Virus record (IMG/VR): IMGVR_UViG_3300042340_000188 | Coordinates: 1-36,263 of that record | Length of the DNA: 36,263 nt | Direction: 5' to 3' (one strand) | Source: a virus | Part shown: in pieces, positions 28,924 to 36,263 of the stretch | Position numbering within the stretch: the first letter of the stretch is position 1 | Layout: each line of letters opens with the position of its first letter | Position numbers and translations under genes: made by a program | Notes under the pieces: generated by a model | The model's database searches: none | What the model was told of the DNA's origin: nothing | The model's input: only the letters and a program-made list of their open reading frames with translations

Positions 28924-29532
28924 ATGGCGATGAGCCGCGAAGAGCAGGACGCATTTGACCGCCGCATGGCGGGCATCATGGACCCGATGCTGCGCCCCGA
29001 AGGCACCGCCGGAGGCCCGGTGCGGTCCTACTCGCTCGACGACATCCGCCGCTTCCTCGGCTTCGGTAACCGCCCCGCGATGTCGCCCGCCGAGGTCGCG
29101 GACGCCGCGCAGATGTACGAGCGACTGCCCAACCCCGCGCTGCCCCCGACGCCCCCCGGCGGCTACGACGCCCCGTCGCCGTCGATCCCGTACATGCCCT
29201 CGACCGACCCGCGCGGCGCTGCGGCCTTGATCCCGCCGCCGCCGGCCCCGCGCGCTGCCCGGCCTCGTCCGCGCCTTCCGGTCATGCAAGGCGTCCCGAG
29301 CGAGGCAGACCTGCAGTTCCAGCCCGCACGCATCGACACGTTCGGTGGCCTGTCGCCTGCGGACATGGCGGCGATGGCCGCGCCCGCGCCCGTGCCGTCC
29401 CCTGTGATGGACCCAATTGGCCCGCCGCCGGCCCGGCCGATCGCCGCGCGCGGCCGCCCGTCGCCTGCCGATCTCGCTCGGGCGTTGCGCGAGTCCGACG
29501 AGCGGTTCGCGCGTAGCACCGCGCAGCGATGA
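28924..29532 (+). CDS. Proline-rich protein, unknown
   Basis: The 202-aa protein starts at ATG 28924, about eight bases after AAGGAG. Residues 1-75 are a short structured part (YSLDDIRRFLGFGNRPAMSP), and most of the rest is Pro/Ala/Arg low complexity (AALIPPPPAPRAARPRPRLP), with a conserved-looking end (GRPSPADLARALRESDERFA). Likely disordered scaffold-like or virion protein. No family recognised. Confidence 0.55.
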   Translation: MAMSREEQDAFDRRMAGIMDPMLRPEGTAGGPVRSYSLDDIRRFLGFGNRPAMSPAEVADAAQMYERLPNPALPPTPPGGYDAPSPSIPYMPSTDPRGAAALIPPPPAPRAARPRPRLPVMQGVPSEADLQFQPARIDTFGGLSPADMAAMAAPAPVPSPVMDPIGPPPARPIAARGRPSPADLARALRESDERFARSTAQR

Positions 29533-30128
29533 TCACCATCGCCACAGTCCTGCGCTCCGGCGGCGAGTACGAGCCCCGGCACGTCGTCGCGCTTCGCGAC
29601 ATGTGTCGGCGGTTCGTTCCCATGCACCGCTTCATCTGCCTGACAGACAAGCCCAACGCGCTGCCGCTGGAGACGATCGAGCTTCTCCACGATTGGCCGG
29701 GCTGGTGGTCGAAGATGGAGATCTTCCGGCTGCGCGGGCCGGTGCTGTACCTCGACCTCGACACCGTGATCGTGCGGGACATCTCGCCGGTCATCGAGCT
29801 GGCGGGCGACGACGAGTTCGTCATTCTGCGCGACTTCTACCGGGGCCGGATGAACAAGGCCGCGATGCAGTCGAGCATGATGCTGTGGTCGGGCGACATG
29901 TCGCGCCTCTACCGCGCCTTTCGCGAGGACCCGCGCTTCTACCTCGGCGGCGACCAGGAGTGGCTCGAGCAGCACCTCGACATCGCGCCCGCCTACTGGC
30001 AGGACATCTGCCCGCGTTCGATCAGCAGCTTCAAGGCCAACCCGCGCTCGGCCTCAGAGCGCATCATCATCTTCCACGGCCACCCGCGCCCGTGGGAACA
30101 GGACGAGGTCAAGTATGCAGCGGCGTGA
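29529..30128 (+). CDS. Glycosyltransferase (DxD-type)
   Basis: The 199-aa protein has an N-terminal strand and helix (ITIATVLRSGGEYEPRHVVA, then LRDMCRRFVPMHRFICLTD), a WWSKMEIFRL segment, and a LYLDLDTVIV strand at about 76-85 carrying a DxD-like metal and sugar-nucleotide site. GGDQEW and a C-terminal IIIFHGHPRPWE complete a pattern seen in phage glycosyltransferases. It could decorate virion proteins or cell glycans. It overlaps the FkbM-type gene, suggesting joint action. Confidence 0.78.
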   Translation: MITIATVLRSGGEYEPRHVVALRDMCRRFVPMHRFICLTDKPNALPLETIELLHDWPGWWSKMEIFRLRGPVLYLDLDTVIVRDISPVIELAGDDEFVILRDFYRGRMNKAAMQSSMMLWSGDMSRLYRAFREDPRFYLGGDQEWLEQHLDIAPAYWQDICPRSISSFKANPRSASERIIIFHGHPRPWEQDEVKYAAA

Positions 30129-30750
30129 AGGCTGGCACGTTCCAGACGCCGATCAGGTGGCGCTGGAGATCATCCTCGCGGAGGTCAACGACCTCTGGAC
30201 CGACATCCTGCCGCTGACCTCGGGCCGTCGCACGGTCGTGCAGGCGGGCGGCAACATCGGCATCTGGCCGGTCGCGCTGGCCGGGCATTTCGAGAAGGTG
30301 CTGACGGTCGAGCCCGACGAGGAGAACCACGCGGCGCTGCTGCTGAACCTCGACGAGCGGCTCAAGGGCGCCGACCGGGCGAAGGTCTCGGCCTATCGCG
30401 GCGCGTTCGGCGCGTCTGCCGGCACGGGCGCAATGGACAGGTTCGATCGCCACAACATCGGCGCGCATCGCGTGAAGAACGGCGCCGAGTTCTCGATCAT
30501 GCGGATCGACAGCTTCGACATCGACGACTGCGACCTCCTGTGCCTCGACGTCGAGGGCTACGAACATTTCGCGGTGCAGGGCGCGAAGGAGACGATCTTC
30601 CGCTCCTGGCCGACCATCGTGCTGGAGTTGAAGGGCCTGGGCGAGCGGTACGGCGCGACCGACGTTGACACCATCACCATGCTGGCCGATTGGGGCTACA
30701 TGATCGCGGGCCATGTGCATCGCGACGTCATCTTCCGAAGGAGGCCGTGA
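30115..30750 (+). CDS. FkbM-family methyltransferase
   Basis: The 211-aa protein has a Rossmann motif I (VVQAGGNIGIWPVALAGHF), the acidic end of strand 2 (VLTVEPDEENHAALLLNL), and LLCLDVEGYEHFAVQGAKET, the LDVEGxE signature of FkbM enzymes, then a WPTIVLELKG strand. FkbM members O-methylate sugars or small molecules. With the preceding glycosyltransferase it may build a methylated sugar. It overlaps both neighbours by 14 bases and one base. Confidence 0.85.
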   Translation: MQRREGWHVPDADQVALEIILAEVNDLWTDILPLTSGRRTVVQAGGNIGIWPVALAGHFEKVLTVEPDEENHAALLLNLDERLKGADRAKVSAYRGAFGASAGTGAMDRFDRHNIGAHRVKNGAEFSIMRIDSFDIDDCDLLCLDVEGYEHFAVQGAKETIFRSWPTIVLELKGLGERYGATDVDTITMLADWGYMIAGHVHRDVIFRRRP

Positions 30751-32987
30751 TGGCCGACGTCCAGCCGACCGGCGTGCAGAAGTTCCTGCAGGTGATCTCG
30801 ACCTACGAGACCGAATTCACCCGCTGGGAGAAGCGCTGCACCAAGATCATCAAGCGCTACCGCGACGACACGCGCACGCAGTCGGGCAACGAGACGGTCA
30901 AGTTCAACATCTTCTGGTCGAACGTCCAGACGCTGATCCCGGCGGTGTACGCCAAGCTGCCGAAGGCCTCAGCCAAGCGGCGCTTCGGCGACCGCGACCA
31001 GATCGGGCGCGTGGCGGCGCAGCTGATCGAGCGCGCGCTGGACTACGAGATCGAGCACTACCCCGACTTCCGCGCCACGATGAAGTACGCCGTAGAGGAC
31101 CGCTTCCTCGGCGGGCGCGGCGTCGCGTGGGTCCGGTACGAGCCGCATGTCCGCGCGCAGGAACTGGCGCTGCCCGAGGATGGCGCGCAGGTCACCGAGG
31201 ACGTTGACGAGGACGGCAACCTCCCCGAGGGCGCGGAGATGCCCGAGGAGATCGAGTACGAGTGCGCGCCGGTGGACTACGTCCATTGGAAGGACTTCGG
31301 CCACTCCTCGGCCAGGACATGGGAAGAGGTCACGCAGGTGTGGCGCTGGGTCTACATGACCCGCGAGGCGCTGGTGGAGCGCTTCGGCGAGGACATGGGC
31401 CGCAAGATCCCGCTCGACAGCGGCCCCGACAACCTCGACGGCCCCAACCGCAAGCGCGAAGGCACCCGAGCGAAGATCTGCGAACTCTGGTGCAAGGAGA
31501 CCCAGAAGGTCTACTGGCTGCACAAGGGAATGGCGCAGTTCGTGGACGAGCGCGACGACCCGCTCGGGCTGGAAGGGTTCTATCCCTGCCCGAAGCCGCT
31601 CTACGCGACGACGACCTCGGACAACCTCGTCCCGGTGCCCGACTTCCTGCTGTATCAGGATCAGGCCAACGAGTTGGACATCCTCTCCGACCGCATCGAC
31701 GGGCTGGTCAAGGCGCTGCGGATGCGCGGCGTCTACGATGCCTCGCAGCCCGCGCTCCAGCGCCTGCTGACCGAGGGCGACAACAACACGCTGATCCCGG
31801 TCGATAAGTGGATGGCGTTCGGGGAGAAGGGCGGCCTGAAGGGGTCGATCGACCTCCTGCCGCTCGACACCCTCGCGCAGGCGCTGATCCAGTGCTACGG
31901 CGCGCGCGAGCAGATCAAGTCGCAGATCTACGAGATCACCGGCATCTCGGACATCATCCGAGGCCAGACCGCCGCGAGCGAGACGGCCACGGCGCAGCAG
32001 ATCAAGGGCCAGTACGCCGGACTGCGGCTGCGGTCGATGCAAGAGGAGGTGGCGCTGTTCGCCTCCGAACTGATCCGCCTCAAGGCGCAGATCATCGCGA
32101 CCAAGTTCCAGCCGCAGACGATCCTCGCCTACGCCGCCGCGCAGCAGATGTCGCCCGAGGACCAGCAGCTGATCCCCCAGGCGCTGCAGGTGCTGGCCGA
32201 CAAGCCGCTGCGGAACTTCCGCATCGAGGTCGCGTCGGACAGCCTCGTCCAGATCGACGAGCAGCAGAACAAGCAGGACCGGCTGGAGTTCGTGCAGGCC
32301 TACGGAGGTTTCCTTGAGCGCGCGCTGCCGGTCGTGCAGCAGGCTCCGCAGGCCGCCGGCATCGTCATCGAGCTGATGAAGTACGGGATCGGCGCGTTCA
32401 AGCAGGCCGAACCGCTGGAAGGCACCCTCGATCGGATGCTGGAAGAGATCACCGCCCAGCAGCAGGCGCAGGCCGCCGCGCCGCCGCAGCCCGATTCCGA
32501 GCAGATGAAGATGCAGGCCGACACCGCCATCGCGCAGCAGAAGGCGCAGTTCGACGCCCAGATGCAGCAGGCCAAGCTGCAGGCCGACATGCAGATCGAG
32601 CAGATGAAGGCGCAGGCTGCGGCTGCGCTGGAAGAGCAGCGCCAGCGCTTCGAGGCCGCGCTTAAGAGCGAGGAGCTGGCCCAGAAGGTCGCGCTGGAGC
32701 AGGAGAAGGCCCGTCTCGACGCCGAAACCAAGATCATGGTCGCGCGCATCGGCGTCAGCGGCGTGGACACGCCCGGCCTCGACATCGTCAGCCAAGCCAC
32801 CGACCGCTTCGCCACCGGCATGTCCGAGGACGTCCGCTCCATGATCCAGCAGATGGTGCAGGACAGCATGGCGCGCGACGAGCGCGTGATCGCAATGATG
32901 CAGGCGCTCATGCAATCGATGGGCGCGCCCAAACGAATTGTCCGTGGGCCAGACGGCCGGGCAATCGGGATTGAGATCAATGCATGA
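30750..32987 (+). CDS. Portal protein (P22-type)
   Basis: ATG 30750 follows GAAGGAGG and gives 745 aa. The start FLQVISTYETEFTRWEKRCT leads to KIIKRYRDDTRTQSGNETVK and FNIFWSNVQTLIPAVYAKLP, typical of podovirus portals. The middle carries the clip/stem region (QIKSQIYEITGISDIIRGQT, ASETATAQQIKGQYAGLRLR). Residues about 570-665 are a Gln/Ala/Lys coiled coil, likely the barrel. It forms the dodecameric ring through which DNA enters. Its ATGA end overlaps the next gene. Confidence 0.93.
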   Translation: MADVQPTGVQKFLQVISTYETEFTRWEKRCTKIIKRYRDDTRTQSGNETVKFNIFWSNVQTLIPAVYAKLPKASAKRRFGDRDQIGRVAAQLIERALDYEIEHYPDFRATMKYAVEDRFLGGRGVAWVRYEPHVRAQELALPEDGAQVTEDVDEDGNLPEGAEMPEEIEYECAPVDYVHWKDFGHSSARTWEEVTQVWRWVYMTREALVERFGEDMGRKIPLDSGPDNLDGPNRKREGTRAKICELWCKETQKVYWLHKGMAQFVDERDDPLGLEGFYPCPKPLYATTTSDNLVPVPDFLLYQDQANELDILSDRIDGLVKALRMRGVYDASQPALQRLLTEGDNNTLIPVDKWMAFGEKGGLKGSIDLLPLDTLAQALIQCYGAREQIKSQIYEITGISDIIRGQTAASETATAQQIKGQYAGLRLRSMQEEVALFASELIRLKAQIIATKFQPQTILAYAAAQQMSPEDQQLIPQALQVLADKPLRNFRIEVASDSLVQIDEQQNKQDRLEFVQAYGGFLERALPVVQQAPQAAGIVIELMKYGIGAFKQAEPLEGTLDRMLEEITAQQQAQAAAPPQPDSEQMKMQADTAIAQQKAQFDAQMQQAKLQADMQIEQMKAQAAAALEEQRQRFEAALKSEELAQKVALEQEKARLDAETKIMVARIGVSGVDTPGLDIVSQATDRFATGMSEDVRSMIQQMVQDSMARDERVIAMMQALMQSMGAPKRIVRGPDGRAIGIEINA

Positions 32988-33361
32988 TCGGAATCTGGGA
33001 TTCTGGTCTCTGGGATAGTGCGACTTGGAGCGACGGCTCCGTCATTGTCGTCGATGACACGCACGACGGCGACTACCTCGGCAAGAAGCTCAAGCGCGAG
33101 CGCGAGGAGGTCGAGGCGCGTCGGCGCCGGGTGCTGGAACTCTACGAGCGGATCGTGGAGGGGCTGGAGCCTGCGCCCGAGGAAGTCGAGCAGGCTGTCT
33201 CGGCAGCCATCGAAGCAGTCGGCGTGGAGACGCGCGCCGACATCATCGAGGCCCCGTCGATCGATCTGGGGCGCATTCTGGCAGGCCTAGAGCGTGCGCT
33301 GGACCTCCAGCGGCGTCTCGCGCTTGAGGCCGACGACGAGGAGGTGATGTTGCTGCTATGA
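32984..33361 (+). CDS. Small protein with WDSxxWDSxxW N-terminus, unknown
   Basis: The 125-aa protein begins with IWDSGLWDSATWSDG, a tryptophan-aspartate repeat similar to one near the C-terminus of the tail hub. A long helix follows (LGKKLKREREEVEARRRRVL, then ELYERIVEGLEPAPEEVEQA) and an acidic helical end (ILAGLERALDLQRRLALEAD). It lies between portal and scaffold. It may attach to a virion partner through the tryptophan motif. No family recognised. Confidence 0.55.
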   Translation: MIGIWDSGLWDSATWSDGSVIVVDDTHDGDYLGKKLKREREEVEARRRRVLELYERIVEGLEPAPEEVEQAVSAAIEAVGVETRADIIEAPSIDLGRILAGLERALDLQRRLALEADDEEVMLLL

Positions 33362-33687
33362 GGACGCGATATGTCTGGCGCGACGGGGAGATGGTCGAGA
33401 TCGCCATCGCGCACCCCGGCGCCGAAGCCAAGATCCAGATCGTCCCCGACATCGGCGGCTACAAGTCGATGGCGGACGGGTCGTGGATCAGCAGCCGCTC
33501 GCAACATCGCGAGCATCTGCGCCGGCACAACTGTTTCGAGGTCGGCAACGAGATGCCGAAGCCTCGCGAAATCACAGCCCCGAGCCGCGAGCAGCGCATC
33601 AAGCGCCTGCGCGAGCAGCTGTGGAACATGACCGACAAGCAGGCGGACAAGATCCTGGCCGAGCTGCGGTCGCAACCCCGGAGATGA
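33358..33687 (+). CDS. Conserved phage head-region protein (109 aa)
   Basis: The protein overlaps the previous gene (ATGA). Its signature is YVWRDGEMVE, then a GGYKSMADGSWISSRSQHRE segment and HLRRHNCFEVGNEMPKP, which I recall from many podoviruses between portal and scaffold. The C-terminal helix is basic (REQRIKRLREQLWNMTDKQA). Function is unknown. Confidence 0.7.
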   Translation: MRTRYVWRDGEMVEIAIAHPGAEAKIQIVPDIGGYKSMADGSWISSRSQHREHLRRHNCFEVGNEMPKPREITAPSREQRIKRLREQLWNMTDKQADKILAELRSQPRR

Positions 33688-33688
33688 G

Positions 33689-34738
33689 ATGAGCGAGATC
33701 CAGAAGGTCGATAGCGACAGCCGCAAGGAACTGCTGGCCGAGCAGTTCAGCAAGATCGAGGCCGAGGTCGCCGCCGCGCCGCCCGAGCCGGCGCCCGAGG
33801 CCGAGCCCGAGCCTGCCGCCGGCGACCGCGCCCGCGATGCCTCTGGCCGCTTCGCCCGAGCCGATGGCGCGCCCGCCCCGAAGGCGGCGCCCGCCGGGCC
33901 GCAGGGGACCGCCGCCGAGGCCCCAGAGGCCGCCGAGGAGCCCGTCTGGAAGCGCCCGCCGCAGTCGTGGAAGAAGGAGTTTCATGACGCGTGGCTGAAG
34001 GCCGACCCGCGCCTGCAGGAATACGCCTACCAGCGCGAGGAGCAGATGCGCGCGGGCATCGAGCCGATCCGCGCCAAGGCCGAGTTCGCGGACCGCATGA
34101 ACGAGGCCATCGCGCCATACATGGACACGATCCGTGGCCTCGGGATCGAGGCGCCGCAGGCCGTGCGCGCGCTCATGGAGGCCGACAACATCCTCCGCAA
34201 CTCGTCCCTGCAGGACAAGTTGAGCTATTTCCATTCCCTCGCCCGGTCCTACGGCATAGACTTGGCAGGGCAGGGATCGCCCGCCCCACAGGCCTCCGTC
34301 GATCCCAACTTCGTGGCGCTCCAGAACGAGTTGATCAAGATCCGGGGCGAAGTCACGGGCTGGAAGCAGGCGCAGGAGGAGCAGGCCAACTCCGTCCTCC
34401 TAAGCGAAGTGTCCCAGTTCGCCACCAAGGTCGAACACTTCGAGGCCGCAAGGCCGACGATGATCCAGCTTCTACAGAGCGGCGTCGCGACCACCCTCGA
34501 AGATGCGTATCAGAAGGCCCTTCGTCTCGACGAGGAGCTTTTCGCGCAGCAGCAGCAGGCCACACAGGCCAAGGCGCTCGCGGAGCGGAAAGCCTCGGCA
34601 GACAGGGCGGCGAAAGCCGCCAGGGCCGCTGCGGTATCGGTGCGCGGCTCCACACCCGGAGCGCCGACCGGAACCAAGGCATCCGACCGCCGCTCCCTCC
34701 TGGCCGAGCAGCTCGACGGGCTCTCGGAGCGGCTCTAA
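33689..34738 (+). CDS. Scaffolding / capsid assembly protein
   Basis: The 349-aa protein lies directly before the coat gene, the standard scaffold position. Residues 25-85 are acidic Pro/Ala/Glu low complexity. Then comes WKRPPQSWKKEFHDAWLKAD (about 91-110), followed by long helices (EYAYQREEQMRAGIEPIRAK) and a C-terminal basic helix region (ALAERKASADRAAKAARAAA). The PPxSW...FW-like segment is common in phage scaffold-type proteins. It would guide coat assembly and leave before packaging. Confidence 0.78.
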   Translation: MSEIQKVDSDSRKELLAEQFSKIEAEVAAAPPEPAPEAEPEPAAGDRARDASGRFARADGAPAPKAAPAGPQGTAAEAPEAAEEPVWKRPPQSWKKEFHDAWLKADPRLQEYAYQREEQMRAGIEPIRAKAEFADRMNEAIAPYMDTIRGLGIEAPQAVRALMEADNILRNSSLQDKLSYFHSLARSYGIDLAGQGSPAPQASVDPNFVALQNELIKIRGEVTGWKQAQEEQANSVLLSEVSQFATKVEHFEAARPTMIQLLQSGVATTLEDAYQKALRLDEELFAQQQQATQAKALAERKASADRAAKAARAAAVSVRGSTPGAPTGTKASDRRSLLAEQLDGLSERL

Positions 34739-34764
34739 CCAACCCTCTGTAAGGAGTGCCTTCA

Positions 34765-35766
34765 ATGGCGTTCGCGAACAGTTCGATCAGCGATATCATC
34801 GCGACGAACATCCAGTCGCGTTCCGGCGAACTCGCCGACAACGTGACCAACAACAACGCGCTGCTGCGTCGCCTCAAGGAACGCGGCAACGTGAAGACGT
34901 TCTCGGGCGGTAACGTGATCTTGCAGGAGATCATGTACAACGACTCGACGACGAACAACACCAACTCCTACTCGGGCTACGAGGTCCTGAACGTCTCGCA
35001 GAACTCGCCAATCAGCGCGGCGCAGTTCTCGATCACGCAGTACGCCTCGGCGGTCTCGATCTCGGGTCTGGAGATGATCCAGAACTCGGGCAAGGAGGCG
35101 ATCATCGACCTGCTCGACGGGCGCATGTCCGTCGCGGAGGCGCAGCTCGCCAACCGCATCGGCGGCGACATCTACCTCGACGGCACCGGCAACTCGGGCA
35201 AGAACGTCACCGGCCTCGCGGCGGCGGTGCCTGACAGCCCGTCCACCGGCACCTACGGTGGCATCAGCCGCGTGACGTTCTCGTTCTGGCGCTCGGTGGC
35301 CTTCTCGGGCCTCACGAACGGCGGCGCGGCGGTCACGGCGTCCAACATCCAGCAGTACATGGACTCGGTCGCGGTGCAGCTGATCCGTGGCACCGACAAG
35401 CCGGACCTGATCGTGGCGGACAACAACTACTACCGCCTCTATCTGCAGTCCCTGCAGTCGATCCAGCGCATCTCGGACAGCGGCTCGAGCATGGCTGGCG
35501 CTGGCTTCGCCTCGCTCAAGTACTACGGCGCGGGCATGGCCTCCGATGTCGTCCTCGACGGCGGTATCGGCGCGGCGGCGACGGCGAACCACATGTGGTT
35601 CCTCAACACGAAGTACCTGCACTTCCGTCCGCACGCGGATCGGAACTTCGTGCCGATCGGCGGCGAGCGTCAGGCCGTCAACCAGGACGCCATCGTCAAG
35701 CTCATCGGCTGGGCCGGCAACCTCACCAGCAGCGGGCCGCAGTTCAGCGGCGTGCTGATCGCCTGA
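34765..35766 (+). CDS. Major capsid protein
   Basis: ATG 34765 lies eight bases after AAGGAG (34751-34756) and gives 333 aa. The N-terminal helix (SSISDIIATNIQSRSGELAD), the AALL-type NALLRRLKERG, then the GGNVILQEIMYNDSTTNNTN segment and the EMIQNSGKEAIIDLLDGRMS helix suit an HK97-fold coat. Later segments include KPDLIVADNNYYRLYLQSLQ and the C-terminal HFRPHADRNFVPIGGERQAV. It is between scaffold and decoration genes. Confidence comes from context and family resemblance. Confidence 0.9.
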   Translation: MAFANSSISDIIATNIQSRSGELADNVTNNNALLRRLKERGNVKTFSGGNVILQEIMYNDSTTNNTNSYSGYEVLNVSQNSPISAAQFSITQYASAVSISGLEMIQNSGKEAIIDLLDGRMSVAEAQLANRIGGDIYLDGTGNSGKNVTGLAAAVPDSPSTGTYGGISRVTFSFWRSVAFSGLTNGGAAVTASNIQQYMDSVAVQLIRGTDKPDLIVADNNYYRLYLQSLQSIQRISDSGSSMAGAGFASLKYYGAGMASDVVLDGGIGAAATANHMWFLNTKYLHFRPHADRNFVPIGGERQAVNQDAIVKLIGWAGNLTSSGPQFSGVLIA

Positions 35767-35781
35767 GAAGGAGACCAGATC

Positions 35782-36263
35782 ATGGCGTATTCCTTCGTGG
35801 AAAATCGGGTCGGCCTCCCCGCCGTCACCGACATCGACTCGGGCGTCACGATGCCCAACGGGACGTCCGCGATCCCGACCTCGCCGGCAACGCTCGGCAT
35901 GGTCGCGCGCGCGTTCGACCCGGTCTACGGCGAGGGTGAATTTATCCTCCTCGTGGGCGTCGCCTCGACCGAGGTCGGCTCGCTGGTGTCCTACAACGCC
36001 TCGACCTACCAGACCGCGCTGGCCGCCAACACGGCGAACCTCGCGGGTCCGGTGGCCGTGGCGATGTCGGCCAACCTCGCTGGCACCTTCGGCTGGTACC
36101 AGATCGGCGGCCTCGCGGTCATGAAGAAGACCGCCGTCGCCGTCAGCCCGCAGGTCGCCATCTACCAGTCCGCCACGGCGGGCCGGGTGATGCCGACGGT
36201 GGCGACGGGCAAGCAGCTGCTCGGCGCGCGCGCCGCCAATCTGGCGACGGTCGCGTCCGGTGT
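35782..36263 (+). CDS. Capsid decoration-like protein, N-terminal part (continues at 1)
   Basis: ATG 35782 follows AAGGAG by about eight bases. The frame runs through the window end and continues at base 3, giving 178 aa in total and ending at 182. The N-terminus is AYSFVENRVGLPAVTDIDSG, then a hydrophobic beta-rich body (GEFILLVGVASTEVGSLVSY, NLAGPVAVAMSANLAGTFGW). Position after the coat gene supports a head decoration protein; the fold is not recognised. Confidence 0.75.
   Translation, partial: MAYSFVENRVGLPAVTDIDSGVTMPNGTSAIPTSPATLGMVARAFDPVYGEGEFILLVGVASTEVGSLVSYNASTYQTALAANTANLAGPVAVAMSANLAGTFGWYQIGGLAVMKKTAVAVSPQVAIYQSATAGRVMPTVATGKQLLGARAANLATVASG
36137..36263. repeat. Terminal direct repeat, copy 2 (assembly overlap)
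   Basis: These 127 bases repeat bases 1-127 exactly, within the decoration-like gene, whose frame is preserved across the join. This supports circular closure. Confidence 0.95.

Noticed and set aside
30969-32915. 648-aa open frame on the minus strand opposite the portal gene
   Set aside because: It is antisense to a well-supported portal gene, has the His/Leu/Arg/Asp-rich composition of a GC-rich shadow frame, and shows no ribosome site or domain.
1-36263. tRNA genes, insertion sequences and reverse transcriptase (diversity-generating) elements
   Set aside because: I saw no tRNA-like cloverleaf with CCA-end features, no transposase motif and no reverse transcriptase; the 22748-22811 element lacks tRNA-specific T-loop and anticodon features.

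Overview
The window is a complete phage genome. Bases 1-127 are identical to 36137-36263, so the sequence closes into a circular (or circularly permuted) unit of about 36,136 bp. The DNA is roughly two-thirds GC by eye. The gene set is that of a short-tailed (podovirus-like, P22-style) phage: terminase, portal, scaffold, coat, head-tail adaptor, tail hub, ejection-type proteins and fibre, with no tape measure, sheath or long-tail genes. A GapR (DUF2312)-like protein, a gene-transfer-agent-type 3TM holin and a GH108 muramidase point to an alphaproteobacterial host. I see no integrase, CI-type repressor, tRNA or CRISPR array, so a lytic lifestyle is the simplest reading, although a Cro-like regulator with a palindromic operator is present.

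Layout on the circle: (a) A long rightward virion and lysis unit begins at about 24884 with a ParB-methyltransferase fusion. It then runs through the terminases, small conserved proteins, a glycosyltransferase and FkbM methyltransferase, portal, scaffold and coat, and across the junction into the decoration protein, which is followed by a UUCG-hairpin terminator. It continues with head-fibre-like proteins flanking a DUF115 enzyme, adaptor, tail hub, GNAT, three ejection-type proteins, two fibre genes and a lysis cassette, ending at 14798. (b) A leftward early operon (20187 to 14809) encodes small proteins, a RecE-like exonuclease, RecT, a conserved 209-aa and 151-aa pair, then a 0.3-kb degenerate GGC-pentamer array, then five more small genes. 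(c) A rightward early operon (20321 to 24208) encodes the Cro-like protein, a double winged-helix protein, a PAPS-reductase-like PP-loop protein, RusA, the GapR-like protein, a structured intergenic element, and a DUF1376 initiator with five 12-bp iterons inside it, followed by a probable helicase loader. (d) A two-gene leftward unit (24724 to 24258) shares a 12-bp promoter-region motif with the main leftward operon.

The most unusual region is 15969-17375. In an operon where most gene junctions are 4-bp ATGA overlaps, a gap of about 330 bp is filled edge to edge with GGCNN pentamers. It lies directly downstream of a protein whose glycine-rich C-terminus and GFPASAW-type motif faintly resemble RAMP (Cas7-like) folds, next to a RecT whose partner exonuclease appears to have Asn in place of the second catalytic acid. 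The other strong candidate signals are the intragenic iteron origin, a three-way-junction-like element at 22748-22811, and a chain of 21-50 aa microproteins.
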